Part shown: positions 9,367 through 16,944 of the stretch, piece by piece | Layout of the letters: each line of letters starts with the position of its first letter | Numbering within the stretch: the first letter of the stretch is position 1 | Assembly (NCBI RefSeq): GCF_024231755.1 | Contig: NZ_JAAEQH010000147.1 | Span: forward strand, 1-64,000 | DNA from: Neptuniibacter sp. | GTDB lineage: Bacteria; Pseudomonadota; Gammaproteobacteria; Pseudomonadales; Balneatricaceae | Reading direction: 5' to 3' | DNA length: 64,000 bases | Translations under genes and position numbers: made by a program | Notes under the pieces: generated by a model | What the model was told of the DNA's origin: nothing | Databases searched by the model: none | Seen by the model: the letters and a program-made list of their open reading frames with translations, nothing else

Positions 9367-9921
9367 ATGCCGGTTAAACCTGAAATTTTGAAGATTACTA
9401 GCACTGCACAAAGCCGGTTATTTAAGGTCGAAGAGATAGAACTGCGTTTTTCCAATGGTGTAGAACGCACCTACGAACGCCTTGCGAAAAGAGGCTTGGG
9501 CGCAGTGATGATCATTCCTGTGACCTCAGACAACGAAGTGCTTCTGATTCGAGAATATGCTGTGGGGTTAGAGGAGTACACACTCACTCTGCCTAAAGGG
9601 CTGATTGATCCTGGTGAAAACGAACATATTGCGGCGGACCGGGAACTGAAAGAGGAAGCCGGATTTGGCAGTAAGCGCCTGGATACGCTAAAAGTTATGA
9701 CATCAGCGCCTAACTATATGGGCCATACTATCACTGCTGTGTTAGCGCGTGATCTCTACCCCTGCCGTTTGCAGGGTGATGAACCAGAAGAGATGGAAGT
9801 GGTTAGCTGGCCGCTGGATAAGCTGGATCAACTGTTACTGGATGAGGATTTCACCGAAGCCAGAGCAATAGCTGCCTTGTATATGACAAAGGATTTTTTA
9901 GCCCGAGAAACTAAAGAGTAG
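9367..9921 (+). CDS. nudE: ADP-compounds hydrolase NudE (Nudix)
   Basis: Hydrolyses ADP-ribose, NADH and Ap3A-type substrates. The Nudix box is a perfect fit to G-x5-E-x7-RE-U-x-EE-x-GU (GLIDPGENEHIAADREL then KEEAGF, around residues 78-100). The 184-residue length and N-terminal MPVKPEIL match NudE. An AAGGAA site lies ahead of the start. It is followed by cysQ 52 bases downstream, a nucleotide-housekeeping pair seen in many gammaproteobacteria. Confidence 0.95.
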   Translation: MPVKPEILKITSTAQSRLFKVEEIELRFSNGVERTYERLAKRGLGAVMIIPVTSDNEVLLIREYAVGLEEYTLTLPKGLIDPGENEHIAADRELKEEAGFGSKRLDTLKVMTSAPNYMGHTITAVLARDLYPCRLQGDEPEEMEVVSWPLDKLDQLLLDEDFTEARAIAALYMTKDFLARETKE

Positions 9922-9973
9922 AAACTCCAGAAAACAAAACGATTCCAAAGATAAGAATAAAAGGGAGTCAGTT

Positions 9974-10789
9974 ATGCAAAACCACCAACAATTAATTGAT
10001 GCTCTATATCAAATCTGCCAACAGGCAGCTGTAGCGATCATGGACGTGTATCAAAAGGATGACTTTTCCATTCAGGAGAAACAAGACCACTCACCTGTTA
10101 CACAAGCAGACCTCGCCGCCCATGAGATAATTAAACAAGGCCTGACCGAATTAACACCAGATATTCCGCAACTGAGCGAAGAAGATACATCCGTCACGTT
10201 CACTCAACGCCAGCAGTGGCAGAAGTTCTGGTGTATCGATCCTCTCGACGGCACCAAAGAGTTCATCAACCGTAATGATGAGTTCACTATCAATATTGCG
10301 TTGATAGAAAACAACCGCCCGATTCTCGGCATTATCTATATTCCGGTAACAAAAGTTGCGTACTGGGGCAGTATCGAACTGGGAGCTTGCAAGCTGGAAC
10401 ATGGGGAGCAAGCTGTTCATATCCGTAGCCGCCCTATGACCGAAAATCTGATTGTCGCGGCCAGCCGCCGCCATGGTCAGGATGCAAGTGCCAATCTACT
10501 TAAACCGATTGAACATCACTTTAAGCATATCCGAAACAAGGGAATGGGTAGTTCTTTGAAGATGTGTCTGATCGCAGAAGGGGCTGCCGACTTCTATCCT
10601 CGCCTATTCCCCACCAGCGAATGGGATACAGCCGCAGCACAGGCAATAGTGGAAGCCGCTGGAGGGAAGCTGGTGAACGCCAGCAGTCTGGAACCTTTGA
10701 GATACAACCAAAGGGAATCGCTGGAGAATCCATATTTCTATGTTTGCGGTGATCCTCAATTCCCGCTGGAAGAGATTGCCAGACGTTAA
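9974..10789 (+). CDS. cysQ: 3'(2'),5'-bisphosphate nucleotidase CysQ
   Basis: Converts PAP to AMP and so protects sulfate assimilation from product inhibition. Inositol monophosphatase fold with metal-site motifs LSEED (residues 61-65) and the DPLDGTKEF motif (about 87-95) and the C-terminal WDTAAAQAI. Length 271 residues. A strong AAAAGGGAG site precedes the ATG. Transcription ends at a clear hairpin-plus-T terminator directly after the stop. Confidence 0.96.
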   Translation: MQNHQQLIDALYQICQQAAVAIMDVYQKDDFSIQEKQDHSPVTQADLAAHEIIKQGLTELTPDIPQLSEEDTSVTFTQRQQWQKFWCIDPLDGTKEFINRNDEFTINIALIENNRPILGIIYIPVTKVAYWGSIELGACKLEHGEQAVHIRSRPMTENLIVAASRRHGQDASANLLKPIEHHFKHIRNKGMGSSLKMCLIAEGAADFYPRLFPTSEWDTAAAQAIVEAAGGKLVNASSLEPLRYNQRESLENPYFYVCGDPQFPLEEIARR

Positions 10790-10792
10790 TAT

Positions 10793-10821
10793 AAAAACGG
10801 GAGCTTTAAGCTCCCGTTTTT
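10793..10821. terminator. Bidirectional rho-independent terminator between convergent genes
   Basis: Twelve-base perfect arms AAAAACGGGAGC / GCTCCCGTTTTT with loop TTTAA, giving a GC stem with T-runs in both directions. It serves cysQ (rightward) and the small gene at 10828-11112 (leftward). Confidence 0.95.
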
Positions 10822-10827
10822 AGTTAA

Positions 10828-11112
10828 TTATTTCTCCGCAGCGCAGGATTGATTACCTCGCGCCAACACCTCTTCAACCTTGAACTTAAAGTCAGGGTCA
10901 TTCACCTGATTTGCTCGGATCAGTTTCACCTCGTTATCACTGAAATGCTTATGCACATATTTAGCTAAACAGTCACAACGCGCCTCAGTCGCACCAGGCA
11001 ATTGCATACAATCTTCTTTAAAAGGTCCGAACGTGGAAGATGTCAGGAATTGCGTTTTCACCATCAACACACCCAGTGAAACAACCGCAATCCAGATAAG
11101 AACTTTATACAT
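10828..11112 (-). CDS. Small membrane-anchored protein with four cysteines, unknown function
   Basis: 94 residues from MYKVLIWIAV; an in-frame start further upstream (11184) would put 24 basic residues ahead of the membrane segment and is less likely. Residues 3-18 form one transmembrane or uncleaved signal segment; the rest is hydrophilic with cysteines in EDC, RCDC and QSC contexts, compatible with periplasmic disulfides. No family recognised. It ends at the shared terminator with cysQ. Confidence 0.65.
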   Translation of the reverse strand: MYKVLIWIAVVSLGVLMVKTQFLTSSTFGPFKEDCMQLPGATEARCDCLAKYVHKHFSDNEVKLIRANQVNDPDFKFKVEEVLARGNQSCAAEK

Positions 11113-11321
11113 CGAAAACAACCGCTTTTTATAATTATGAATGGAGCCCGTCATTCTAGGGGGAAAGCTGAACAGTTTCAGCAAACTTTAGTCGCAGCCC
11201 TTTAAATTCTTAAAATCAGCCCCATATTACAGGCAATCCACAGATTAAAAGCACACTTTTTGTACCATGAAATAATCAAACTTGGGTGCTATTATTTCTG
11301 GGCTTTTTGATTTTTAGAGTT

Positions 11322-11350
11322 GGTTGACCGTGGGGACAACGGGGTCAACC
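11322..11350. promoter_or_regulatory. Inverted repeat in the sodB 5' region
   Basis: Arms GGTTGACC and GGTCAACC are separated by 13 bases, 47 bases upstream of the sodB start. The position fits an operator or a 5' leader hairpin. sodB in other gammaproteobacteria is iron-regulated (Fur and the small RNA RyhB act there), but this repeat is not a Fur box. Confidence 0.45.
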
Positions 11351-11396
11351 GCCATCGACGACTGTCTACAAGACTGATACAAATAAGGTGACACTT

Positions 11397-11978
11397 ATGA
11401 GCTTTGAACTACCAGCACTGCCTTACGCAAAGGATGCACTGGAACCACACATCTCTGCAGAAACTCTGGATTTCCACCACGGCAAACACCACAACACATA
11501 CGTGGTTAAGCTGAACGGTCTGGTTCCTGGTACTGAGTACGAAGGCAAAACACTGGAAGAGATCATCACTTCAGCTCCTGCTGGTGGCGTATTCAACAAC
11601 GCTGCACAGATCTGGAACCACACTTTCTACTGGAACTGCCTGTCTCCAAACGGTGGCGGTGAGCCAACTGGCGCTATCGCTGATGCGATCAACGCTAAAT
11701 GGGGTTCTTTTGCTGCATTCCAGGAAGCACTGAATGACAAAGCTGTTAACAACTTCGGTTCAAGCTGGACTTGGTTGGTTAAAAACGCTGACGGTTCTAT
11801 CGAAATCGTTAACACTAGCAACGCTGGTTGCCCACTGACTGAAGGTCAGACTCCACTACTGACTGTAGACCTGTGGGAACACGCTTACTACATCGATTAC
11901 CGTAACGTTCGTCCTGACTACCTGAAAGGTTTCTGGGCGCTGGTTAACTGGGACTTCGTAAACGCTAACTTCGCATAA
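11397..11978 (+). CDS. sodB: Iron superoxide dismutase
   Basis: Cytosolic Fe-SOD, 193 residues. Metal ligands His27, His74 (WNHTFYW), Asp157 and His161 (DLWEHAYY) are present, and [11 protein letters not shown] with glutamine at the iron-type position marks the Fe rather than Mn enzyme. It is strikingly close to E. coli SodB in the N-terminal stretch. ATG at 11397 is chosen over an in-frame GTG nine bases earlier because AAGGTG lies at the right distance. Followed directly by a strong terminator, so monocistronic. Confidence 0.97.
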   Translation: MSFELPALPYAKDALEPHISAETLDFHHGKHHNTYVVKLNGLVPGTEYEGKTLEEIITSAPAGGVFNNAAQIWNHTFYWNCLSPNGGGEPTGAIADAINAKWGSFAAFQEALNDKAVNNFGSSWTWLVKNADGSIEIVNTSNAGCPLTEGQTPLLTVDLWEHAYYIDYRNVRPDYLKGFWALVNWDFVNANFA

Positions 11979-11998
11979 GTTTCGTTTCCACAAATTAG

Positions 11999-12024
11999 AA
12001 AAGGCACCCTAGGGTGCCTTTTTT
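11999..12024 (+). terminator. sodB terminator
   Basis: Stem AAAAGGCACCC / GGGTGCCTTTT with a tight loop, followed by a T-run, 20 bases after the sodB stop. The A-rich left arm lets it act on the leftward strand as well. Confidence 0.93.
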
Positions 12025-12048
12025 GTTTTGTTCAAACTTCAACTAAGT

Positions 12049-12699
12049 TCAGAATAGATCTCTTTGCTTCTCAGGAGCCGCTTCCATAAATGCAGGGATT
12101 GTCTGGCAAGCCGCGTGAATACGCTGGATCATCGGGTAGGGCGACAGATCGACCTCGAAGCGCTGCGCATTATAAACCTGAGGCACCAAACACAGGTCAG
12201 CCAAGCCAGGTTGATCTCCATGACAAAAGTCACTACTCAGCTCCGACTCTGCCAGCATAGCCTCCAGAGCTTCAAAGCCTTCATATATCCAATGCCTGTA
12301 CCATTGCAACTTTTCTTCTTCGCTGATCTCCAGCGTAGCTTTTAAATAACGCAAAACCCTTAGATTATTTAAAGGATGAATATCACAGGCGATCAACTGA
12401 GATAGTCCTCGAACACGCGCCCTAGCCAGAAGATCATCGGGGAGTAAGCGATACCTTTCAGGATAACTCTCTTCAAGGTATTCACAGATAGCCAAAGACT
12501 GAGGGATAAAGTCCCCCTCCAAATCCAGAACGGGAACTGCAGCTTGCGGGTTACGTTGCTTATGAAACGCCCCCCGCTGCTCAGATTTCAGCAGATTAAC
12601 CGGAATCTGCTGATAACTGAGTTTTTTCAAGTTCAGAGCGATGCGAACTCGATAAGAAGCTGACGAGCGGAAGTAATCGTAAAGGTTCAGCTCCTGCAC
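12049..12699 (-). CDS. maiA: Maleylacetoacetate isomerase (zeta-class GST)
   Basis: Glutathione-dependent isomerisation of maleylacetoacetate to fumarylacetoacetate in tyrosine/homogentisate breakdown. The zeta-GST N-terminal active-site stretch SSASYRVRIAL is present at residues 12-22, followed by the glutathione-binding VPVLDLEG and QSLAICEYLEE. Start codon is GTG, with AAGGAA placed inside the last codons of the upstream VOC gene (gap of two bases), so the pair is tightly coupled. Length 216 residues is normal. Confidence 0.94.
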   Translation of the reverse strand: MQELNLYDYFRSSASYRVRIALNLKKLSYQQIPVNLLKSEQRGAFHKQRNPQAAVPVLDLEGDFIPQSLAICEYLEESYPERYRLLPDDLLARARVRGLSQLIACDIHPLNNLRVLRYLKATLEISEEEKLQWYRHWIYEGFEALEAMLAESELSSDFCHGDQPGLADLCLVPQVYNAQRFEVDLSPYPMIQRIHAACQTIPAFMEAAPEKQRDLF

Positions 12700-12701
12700 G
12701 T

Positions 12702-13244
12702 TTAGAGTTCCTTAAACTCGTCTTCATGCAGCCATGCAGCGTGACGTGGAGCGCGTTTGGTCTGAGACCACTCTTCCAGCATCAGAGGAGCTACCTCAGC
12801 CAATTTCTTCAGTTGTTCATCGGTGCCACAACGATAGGTCAGCTCCAGACGATGTCCGTTAGGATCAAAGAAATAGATAGAGCGGATAATGCCATGATCA
12901 GTCACCCCCACCACATCAAGCCCCTGGCTTTCCAGTTCAGCCTTTGCCGCTTGCAACGCTGCCTGATCTTCAACCTCAAAAGCGATATGCTGGCACCACT
13001 CCGGCGTATTAAGATCACGTCCCATCTCAGGTGAGTTTGGTAGTTCAAAGAACGCCAGAATATTCCCCTGCCCTGCATCCAGAAAAACATGCATATAAGG
13101 GTCCGGCTCCTTGGTAGACGGAACACGGTCCTCGGCAATCGCCACCAGAAAATCCATATTCAAAACTTTCTGATAGAACTCAACCGTCTCTTTTGCATCT
13201 TTACAGCGGTATGCCACATGGTGGATCTGTTTAACATTAATCAT
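12702..13244 (-). CDS. VOC-superfamily (glyoxalase-like) metalloprotein
   Basis: 180 residues with the vicinal-oxygen-chelate fold: HHVAYRCKDAKETVEFY near the start, HIAFEV in the middle and the DPNGHRLELTY strand near residue 140, each supplying a typical metal ligand (His, His, Glu). It sits between fahA and maiA, spacing 17 and 2 bases, so a role in aromatic amino acid catabolism is likely, but the substrate is unknown. It is too short for 4-hydroxyphenylpyruvate dioxygenase and is not homogentisate dioxygenase. Confidence 0.85.
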   Translation of the reverse strand: MINVKQIHHVAYRCKDAKETVEFYQKVLNMDFLVAIAEDRVPSTKEPDPYMHVFLDAGQGNILAFFELPNSPEMGRDLNTPEWCQHIAFEVEDQAALQAAKAELESQGLDVVGVTDHGIIRSIYFFDPNGHRLELTYRCGTDEQLKKLAEVAPLMLEEWSQTKRAPRHAAWLHEDEFKEL

Positions 13245-13261
13245 CTTTTACGCTCTTATTT

Positions 13262-14587
13262 TTATTTTGTTTCTGATCTGGCAGGCAGGACCTGAGCAGA
13301 CACCTCACCAAAACCGATTCTCGCAGCACCCTGTCGCTGACAGCAGCCACTCATCATCACGACATCACCGTCCTCAAGGAACTTACGTTGCTCGCCGTTC
13401 GACAGCTGAATTGCCTCTTTTCCGCCCCGGCTAAGCTCTAAAAGTGAGCCGGCTTCTTCATGCTCCGGGCCAGATTGGGTGCCACTCCCTAAAAGATCCC
13501 CGGGACACAGGTTGCAGCCATTCACAGAGTGATGAGCCACCATCTGCCCCACAGTCCAATAGGAGTGTTCAAAGTTAGATTGAGAGAGCTTCTCCGCTTT
13601 TGTTGCCTGCTTACGCATTCGCTCTGTTTCAAGATAAACCGATAGTTCGATATCAAATGCGCCATACTTCCGGGTGTTCGCCGAATCCAGATAAGGCAGT
13701 GGTTGAGGATCTTCACTCTGTCGATCCCAGGCCTTTCGGTAAGGAGCCAATGCTTCGAGCGTTACGATCCAAGGGGAAACGGTCGACGCAAAATTCTTAG
13801 CCAGAAACGGCCCCAGCGGCTGATATTCCCAAGCCTGAATGTCACGGGCAGACCAGTCATTGAGAAGTGATAAACCAAAGACATGCTGGTCTACAGCGTC
13901 GATGTCGATACGCTCCCCTAACGTGTTACCGCAACCTATGTAGATCGCCATCTCGAGTTCATAATCCAAGCGCTGGCACGGTGACATAACAGGTTCCGCA
14001 GCGTCAGGCGCTTTTACCTGCCCGTATGGGCGATGGAATTTCTGTCCGGAAACGGCAATAGAGGAAGCTCTACCATGGTAACCAATCGGCACCCACTTAT
14101 AGTTGGGCAGCAAAGGGTTATCCGGACGGAACAAAGAGCCAACCGCTGTGGCATGATGGATGGAGGTATAAAAATCAGTGTAATCACCTATCCTACACGG
14201 CAAGCTATATTCCACTGCTACCTGAGCAATCAGCATCCGGCTTAGCGGTTCTTCAAGTTCGCTACCCTGACGTAACGCTTTTGATAACTCTGCGCGCAAT
14301 CCTGACCAAGCGGCAGCTCCCATGGCCATCAGTTCATTGAGTTGCGGCTTTGCACAAGCCCCAACAGCATCCTGAACCGAATCACTGAACAGGCCACTAG
14401 CAGCTAATGCAGCCATATCCAGGACCTGATCACCGATGGCAACACCTACACGGAAGGGTTCATCACTAGCCGTGGGGCGAAACACGGCAAATGGTAGATT
14501 CTGGATAGGAAAATCAGTCAGCCCGTCATTTGCAGAAACGACCCAGCTTTTCAGTTCAGGATCATGGGTCTCGTTCAATTGATACAT
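13262..14587 (-). CDS. fahA: Fumarylacetoacetase
   Basis: Last step of tyrosine catabolism, splitting fumarylacetoacetate into fumarate and acetoacetate. 441 residues with the FAH hallmarks: DYTDFYTSIHHAT and the LLPNYKWVPIGYHGRASS region, later LNDWSARDIQAWEY and the GSGTQSGPE segment near the C-terminus. First gene of fahA-VOC-maiA, divergent from a LysR regulator whose probable operators lie in the shared 135-base gap. Homogentisate dioxygenase (hmgA), often in the same cluster, is absent here. Confidence 0.95.
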   Translation of the reverse strand: MYQLNETHDPELKSWVVSANDGLTDFPIQNLPFAVFRPTASDEPFRVGVAIGDQVLDMAALAASGLFSDSVQDAVGACAKPQLNELMAMGAAAWSGLRAELSKALRQGSELEEPLSRMLIAQVAVEYSLPCRIGDYTDFYTSIHHATAVGSLFRPDNPLLPNYKWVPIGYHGRASSIAVSGQKFHRPYGQVKAPDAAEPVMSPCQRLDYELEMAIYIGCGNTLGERIDIDAVDQHVFGLSLLNDWSARDIQAWEYQPLGPFLAKNFASTVSPWIVTLEALAPYRKAWDRQSEDPQPLPYLDSANTRKYGAFDIELSVYLETERMRKQATKAEKLSQSNFEHSYWTVGQMVAHHSVNGCNLCPGDLLGSGTQSGPEHEEAGSLLELSRGGKEAIQLSNGEQRKFLEDGDVVMMSGCCQRQGAARIGFGEVSAQVLPARSETK

Positions 14588-14647
14588 TGCAGCCTCTATA
14601 AATTGAGAACAGGCAGGCCCGCTCTATCAGGTTATCCCTATAATTTA

Positions 14648-14706
14648 GTCTCACTAATCAAAACATCAATCCATATATATGGGTTAAACTGTCTCAATAA
14701 TGAAAC
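14648..14706. promoter_or_regulatory. Repeated operator-like elements between fahA and the LysR gene
   Basis: GTCTCACTAATCAAAA (14648-14663) and GTCTCAATAATGAAAC (14691-14706) agree at 13 of 16 bases and are 43 bases apart, about four helical turns. The second is itself a near-palindrome, GTnTCA-N4-TGAnAC. Placement in a divergent LysR/target gap makes them likely LysR binding sites. Confidence 0.55.
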
Positions 14707-14722
14707 AAAGATAGAGTTTCCG

Positions 14723-15619
14723 ATGGCAAACCTTGATGACACGGTGATCTTTAACAAAGTTGCCGAGCTGTGTAGCTACACTCAGGCAGGAAAGCAGCTA
14801 AATATTCCCAAAGCCACAGTCAGCCGACGTGTGCGTATTCTAGAAGAGCAGCTTGGAGTAAAGCTGATCAATCGAGATACCAGGAAACTGAGCCTCACAG
14901 AAGCTGGGCACTATCTCTACAACAGCACCCACTCATTACTGACTCAGGTGCAGGAAATTGAGAACTCCACCGTCAGCTTTCAAACCCACCCAGCAGGGGA
15001 ACTAAGGATAACCATGCCAGTGGAGATCGGGATCCGAATGCTTAATGAAATTATCTGTGATTTCGCTAAAGCACACCCTCAGATCCAACTGGATATACAC
15101 ATGACAAACGATGTGGTCGACATAATCAGAGAAGGCTTTGATGTCGCAATCCGCGGAGGTAGCCCGAAAGACTCGAATCTGATCGCTAGAAAGATCATGT
15201 CCAGCCGATTCCATATTTGTTGCTCCCCAGAATATCTCCGCGAACACCCCAGCCCAGCACACCCCTTCGACCTAAAGCAGCATCAACTGATCGCCTTCCC
15301 TTACAGTAGTTACCAACAGTTGAAACTCCGCAAAGGGCAGGAAGAGGTAAATATCCATGCCAATAGCCGTATCTCAGCAAATAGCCTCGATATGTTGCTT
15401 AAAGCAGCAAAGAAAGGGCTGGGAATCGCGATTCTACCGACATCGGTTTGTTCAGATGCAATCAGGTCAGGCGATCTGATCTCACTCTTTAACGACTGGC
15501 ATGGGGAAGATATCGGCCTTTACGCTCTCTACCCCGACCGGGTAAAAACCAAAAAGCTAGAGCTATTTATCCAGTATATTGAGCAGCGGCTTTCAGAGCT
15601 GGAAAAAGGCTTTGTGTAG
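14723..15619 (+). CDS. LysR-family transcriptional regulator, probable regulator of fahA operon
   Basis: 298 residues from the ATG at 14723; the longer in-frame reading back to 14564 runs through fahA's start and is discarded. The N-terminal winged helix-turn-helix is clear (SYTQAGKQLNIPKATVSRRV, about residues 17-36) followed by the linker helix and a two-lobed effector domain. The CrgA/AaeR-type sequence (RLEEQLG, RRLSLT-like RKLSLTEAG) is typical. Divergent from fahA, it probably senses an aromatic catabolite, but the effector is unknown. Its stop is six bases from that of tesA, with no visible terminator. Confidence 0.9.
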   Translation: MANLDDTVIFNKVAELCSYTQAGKQLNIPKATVSRRVRILEEQLGVKLINRDTRKLSLTEAGHYLYNSTHSLLTQVQEIENSTVSFQTHPAGELRITMPVEIGIRMLNEIICDFAKAHPQIQLDIHMTNDVVDIIREGFDVAIRGGSPKDSNLIARKIMSSRFHICCSPEYLREHPSPAHPFDLKQHQLIAFPYSSYQQLKLRKGQEEVNIHANSRISANSLDMLLKAAKKGLGIAILPTSVCSDAIRSGDLISLFNDWHGEDIGLYALYPDRVKTKKLELFIQYIEQRLSELEKGFV

Positions 15620-15625
15620 CCCTTT

Positions 15626-16243
15626 CTACTCTTCAAGCAAAATCTCAAGATATGGCCACACCGTCGCCAAAAGATAGGGCTGACCCTGAGCACTGGGGTG
15701 AATACCATCCTCCTGCATCCGTTCAGGATATAAAGCCACCTGTTCCATAAAGAATGGAACAAGTGCGATACCTTGGTCATCGGCAAGGTCCGGATAAATT
15801 GCTTGGAATTGCTTGTTGTACGCAGCACCGTAGTTGGAAGGTAGTTGGATACCCAACAACAGTACTTTTGCTCCGGCGTCTTCGGCCATATTTACCAGAC
15901 GATTAAGATTCCTTTTCACAGCAAAAGGAGGTGTACCGCGTAAACCATCATTACCACCCAGCTCGATAATCACGATTTCTGCATCAACCTGTTGCAGCAG
16001 TTTGCTGAGACGGGCGATGCCATTTTGGGTAGTATCACCACTGACACTGGCATTAATTACTTCATGGGGATATCCCTCTGATTGCAGCCGTTGCTGCAAC
16101 AGATACACCCACCCCTGCTCGCGCTCCATCTGATATGCAGCAGAAAGACTATCGCCCAACACAACAAGGGAACGAGCCTGAACCGGAAGTGTCACAACTA
16201 CGCATGAAAGTACGAATACAAGAAAGGTCAGCAGTTTACGCAT
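15626..16243 (-). CDS. tesA: TesA: acyl-CoA thioesterase I / lysophospholipase L1 (SGNH hydrolase)
   Basis: Periplasmic GDSL esterase. A signal peptide (1-23, ending VQA) is followed by the block I motif GDSLSAAY with the catalytic Ser, block III GGNDGLRG, and block V DGIHPS supplying Asp and His. Length 205 residues matches TesA. Divergent from ybbA with 14 bases between start codons, the same arrangement as in E. coli. Confidence 0.95.
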   Translation of the reverse strand: MRKLLTFLVFVLSCVVVTLPVQARSLVVLGDSLSAAYQMEREQGWVYLLQQRLQSEGYPHEVINASVSGDTTQNGIARLSKLLQQVDAEIVIIELGGNDGLRGTPPFAVKRNLNRLVNMAEDAGAKVLLLGIQLPSNYGAAYNKQFQAIYPDLADDQGIALVPFFMEQVALYPERMQEDGIHPSAQGQPYLLATVWPYLEILLEE

Positions 16244-16244
16244 A

Positions 16245-16252
16245 GGAATTCC
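16245..16252. promoter_or_regulatory. Palindromic Shine-Dalgarno shared by divergent tesA and ybbA
   Basis: The eight-base palindrome GGAATTCC lies in the 14-base gap between the two start codons. Read leftward it places GGA six bases before the tesA ATG; read rightward AGGA lies ten bases before the ybbA ATG. Promoters for each gene must therefore lie inside the other gene. Confidence 0.6.
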
Positions 16253-16257
16253 AGATA

Positions 16258-16944
16258 ATGCACACAGTGGATACAGTTGTCAGCGCTCAGGATCTCGCAA
16301 AACAGTTTACGACTCAAGCCGGTCACCTGGATCTCTTTACCGGTATTAATCTTGAGATCAAACGAGGAGAGAGTGTCGCTATCATCGGCCCCTCAGGAAC
16401 AGGAAAATCCACACTGCTCTCCCTGTTGGCTGGACTGGACCAACCAAGCTCAGGAAAAATACTACTGAACAATACTGATCTTAATTCTCTGAACGATAAA
16501 CAACGTGCAGAGTTCCGTAACCAGCATATCAGTTTTGTGTTTCAGGCATTCCATCTACTACCCGACCTGACCGCGCTACAAAATGTAATGCTGCCTTTAC
16601 AGATCCGCAATCACAAGAAGGCTGAACAGGAAGCCGCCGTTTGGTTGGAGAAGGTAGGCCTTGGCGAACGGCTCGATCACAAACCAGCTGAACTTTCCGG
16701 TGGCGAACAGCAACGTGTTGCTATAGCCCGTAGCTTTGCCACAGAACCCACCCTACTGTTTGCCGATGAACCAACAGGTAATCTGGATGAGCACACGGGA
16801 GAACAGATCATCCAGCAACTGTTTTCTTTGAATCAAGAACAGCAAACCACTTTGATTTTGATTACTCATGATCCCCTGCTTGCCAGGCGCTGTCAGCGAG
16901 CGCTGCGATTACATAACGGCACACTGGAGGAGATTGAAGCATGA
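16258..16944 (+). CDS. ybbA: ABC transporter ATPase YbbA
   Basis: 228-residue LolD-type ATPase: Walker [11 protein letters not shown]-loop, signature LSGGEQQR, Walker [14 protein letters not shown] and switch His in LITHDP. Works with the FtsX-type permease YbbP, whose start overlaps by four bases (ATGA). The pair is a MacB/LolCDE-like exporter next to tesA, suggested to handle lipid-related or other periplasmic cargo; the substrate is not known. Confidence 0.94.
   Translation: MHTVDTVVSAQDLAKQFTTQAGHLDLFTGINLEIKRGESVAIIGPSGTGKSTLLSLLAGLDQPSSGKILLNNTDLNSLNDKQRAEFRNQHISFVFQAFHLLPDLTALQNVMLPLQIRNHKKAEQEAAVWLEKVGLGERLDHKPAELSGGEQQRVAIARSFATEPTLLFADEPTGNLDEHTGEQIIQQLFSLNQEQQTTLILITHDPLLARRCQRALRLHNGTLEEIEA

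Noticed and set aside
12702-13244. VOC protein as homogentisate or hydroxyphenylpyruvate dioxygenase
   Set aside because: At 180 residues it is too short and lacks the relevant motifs.
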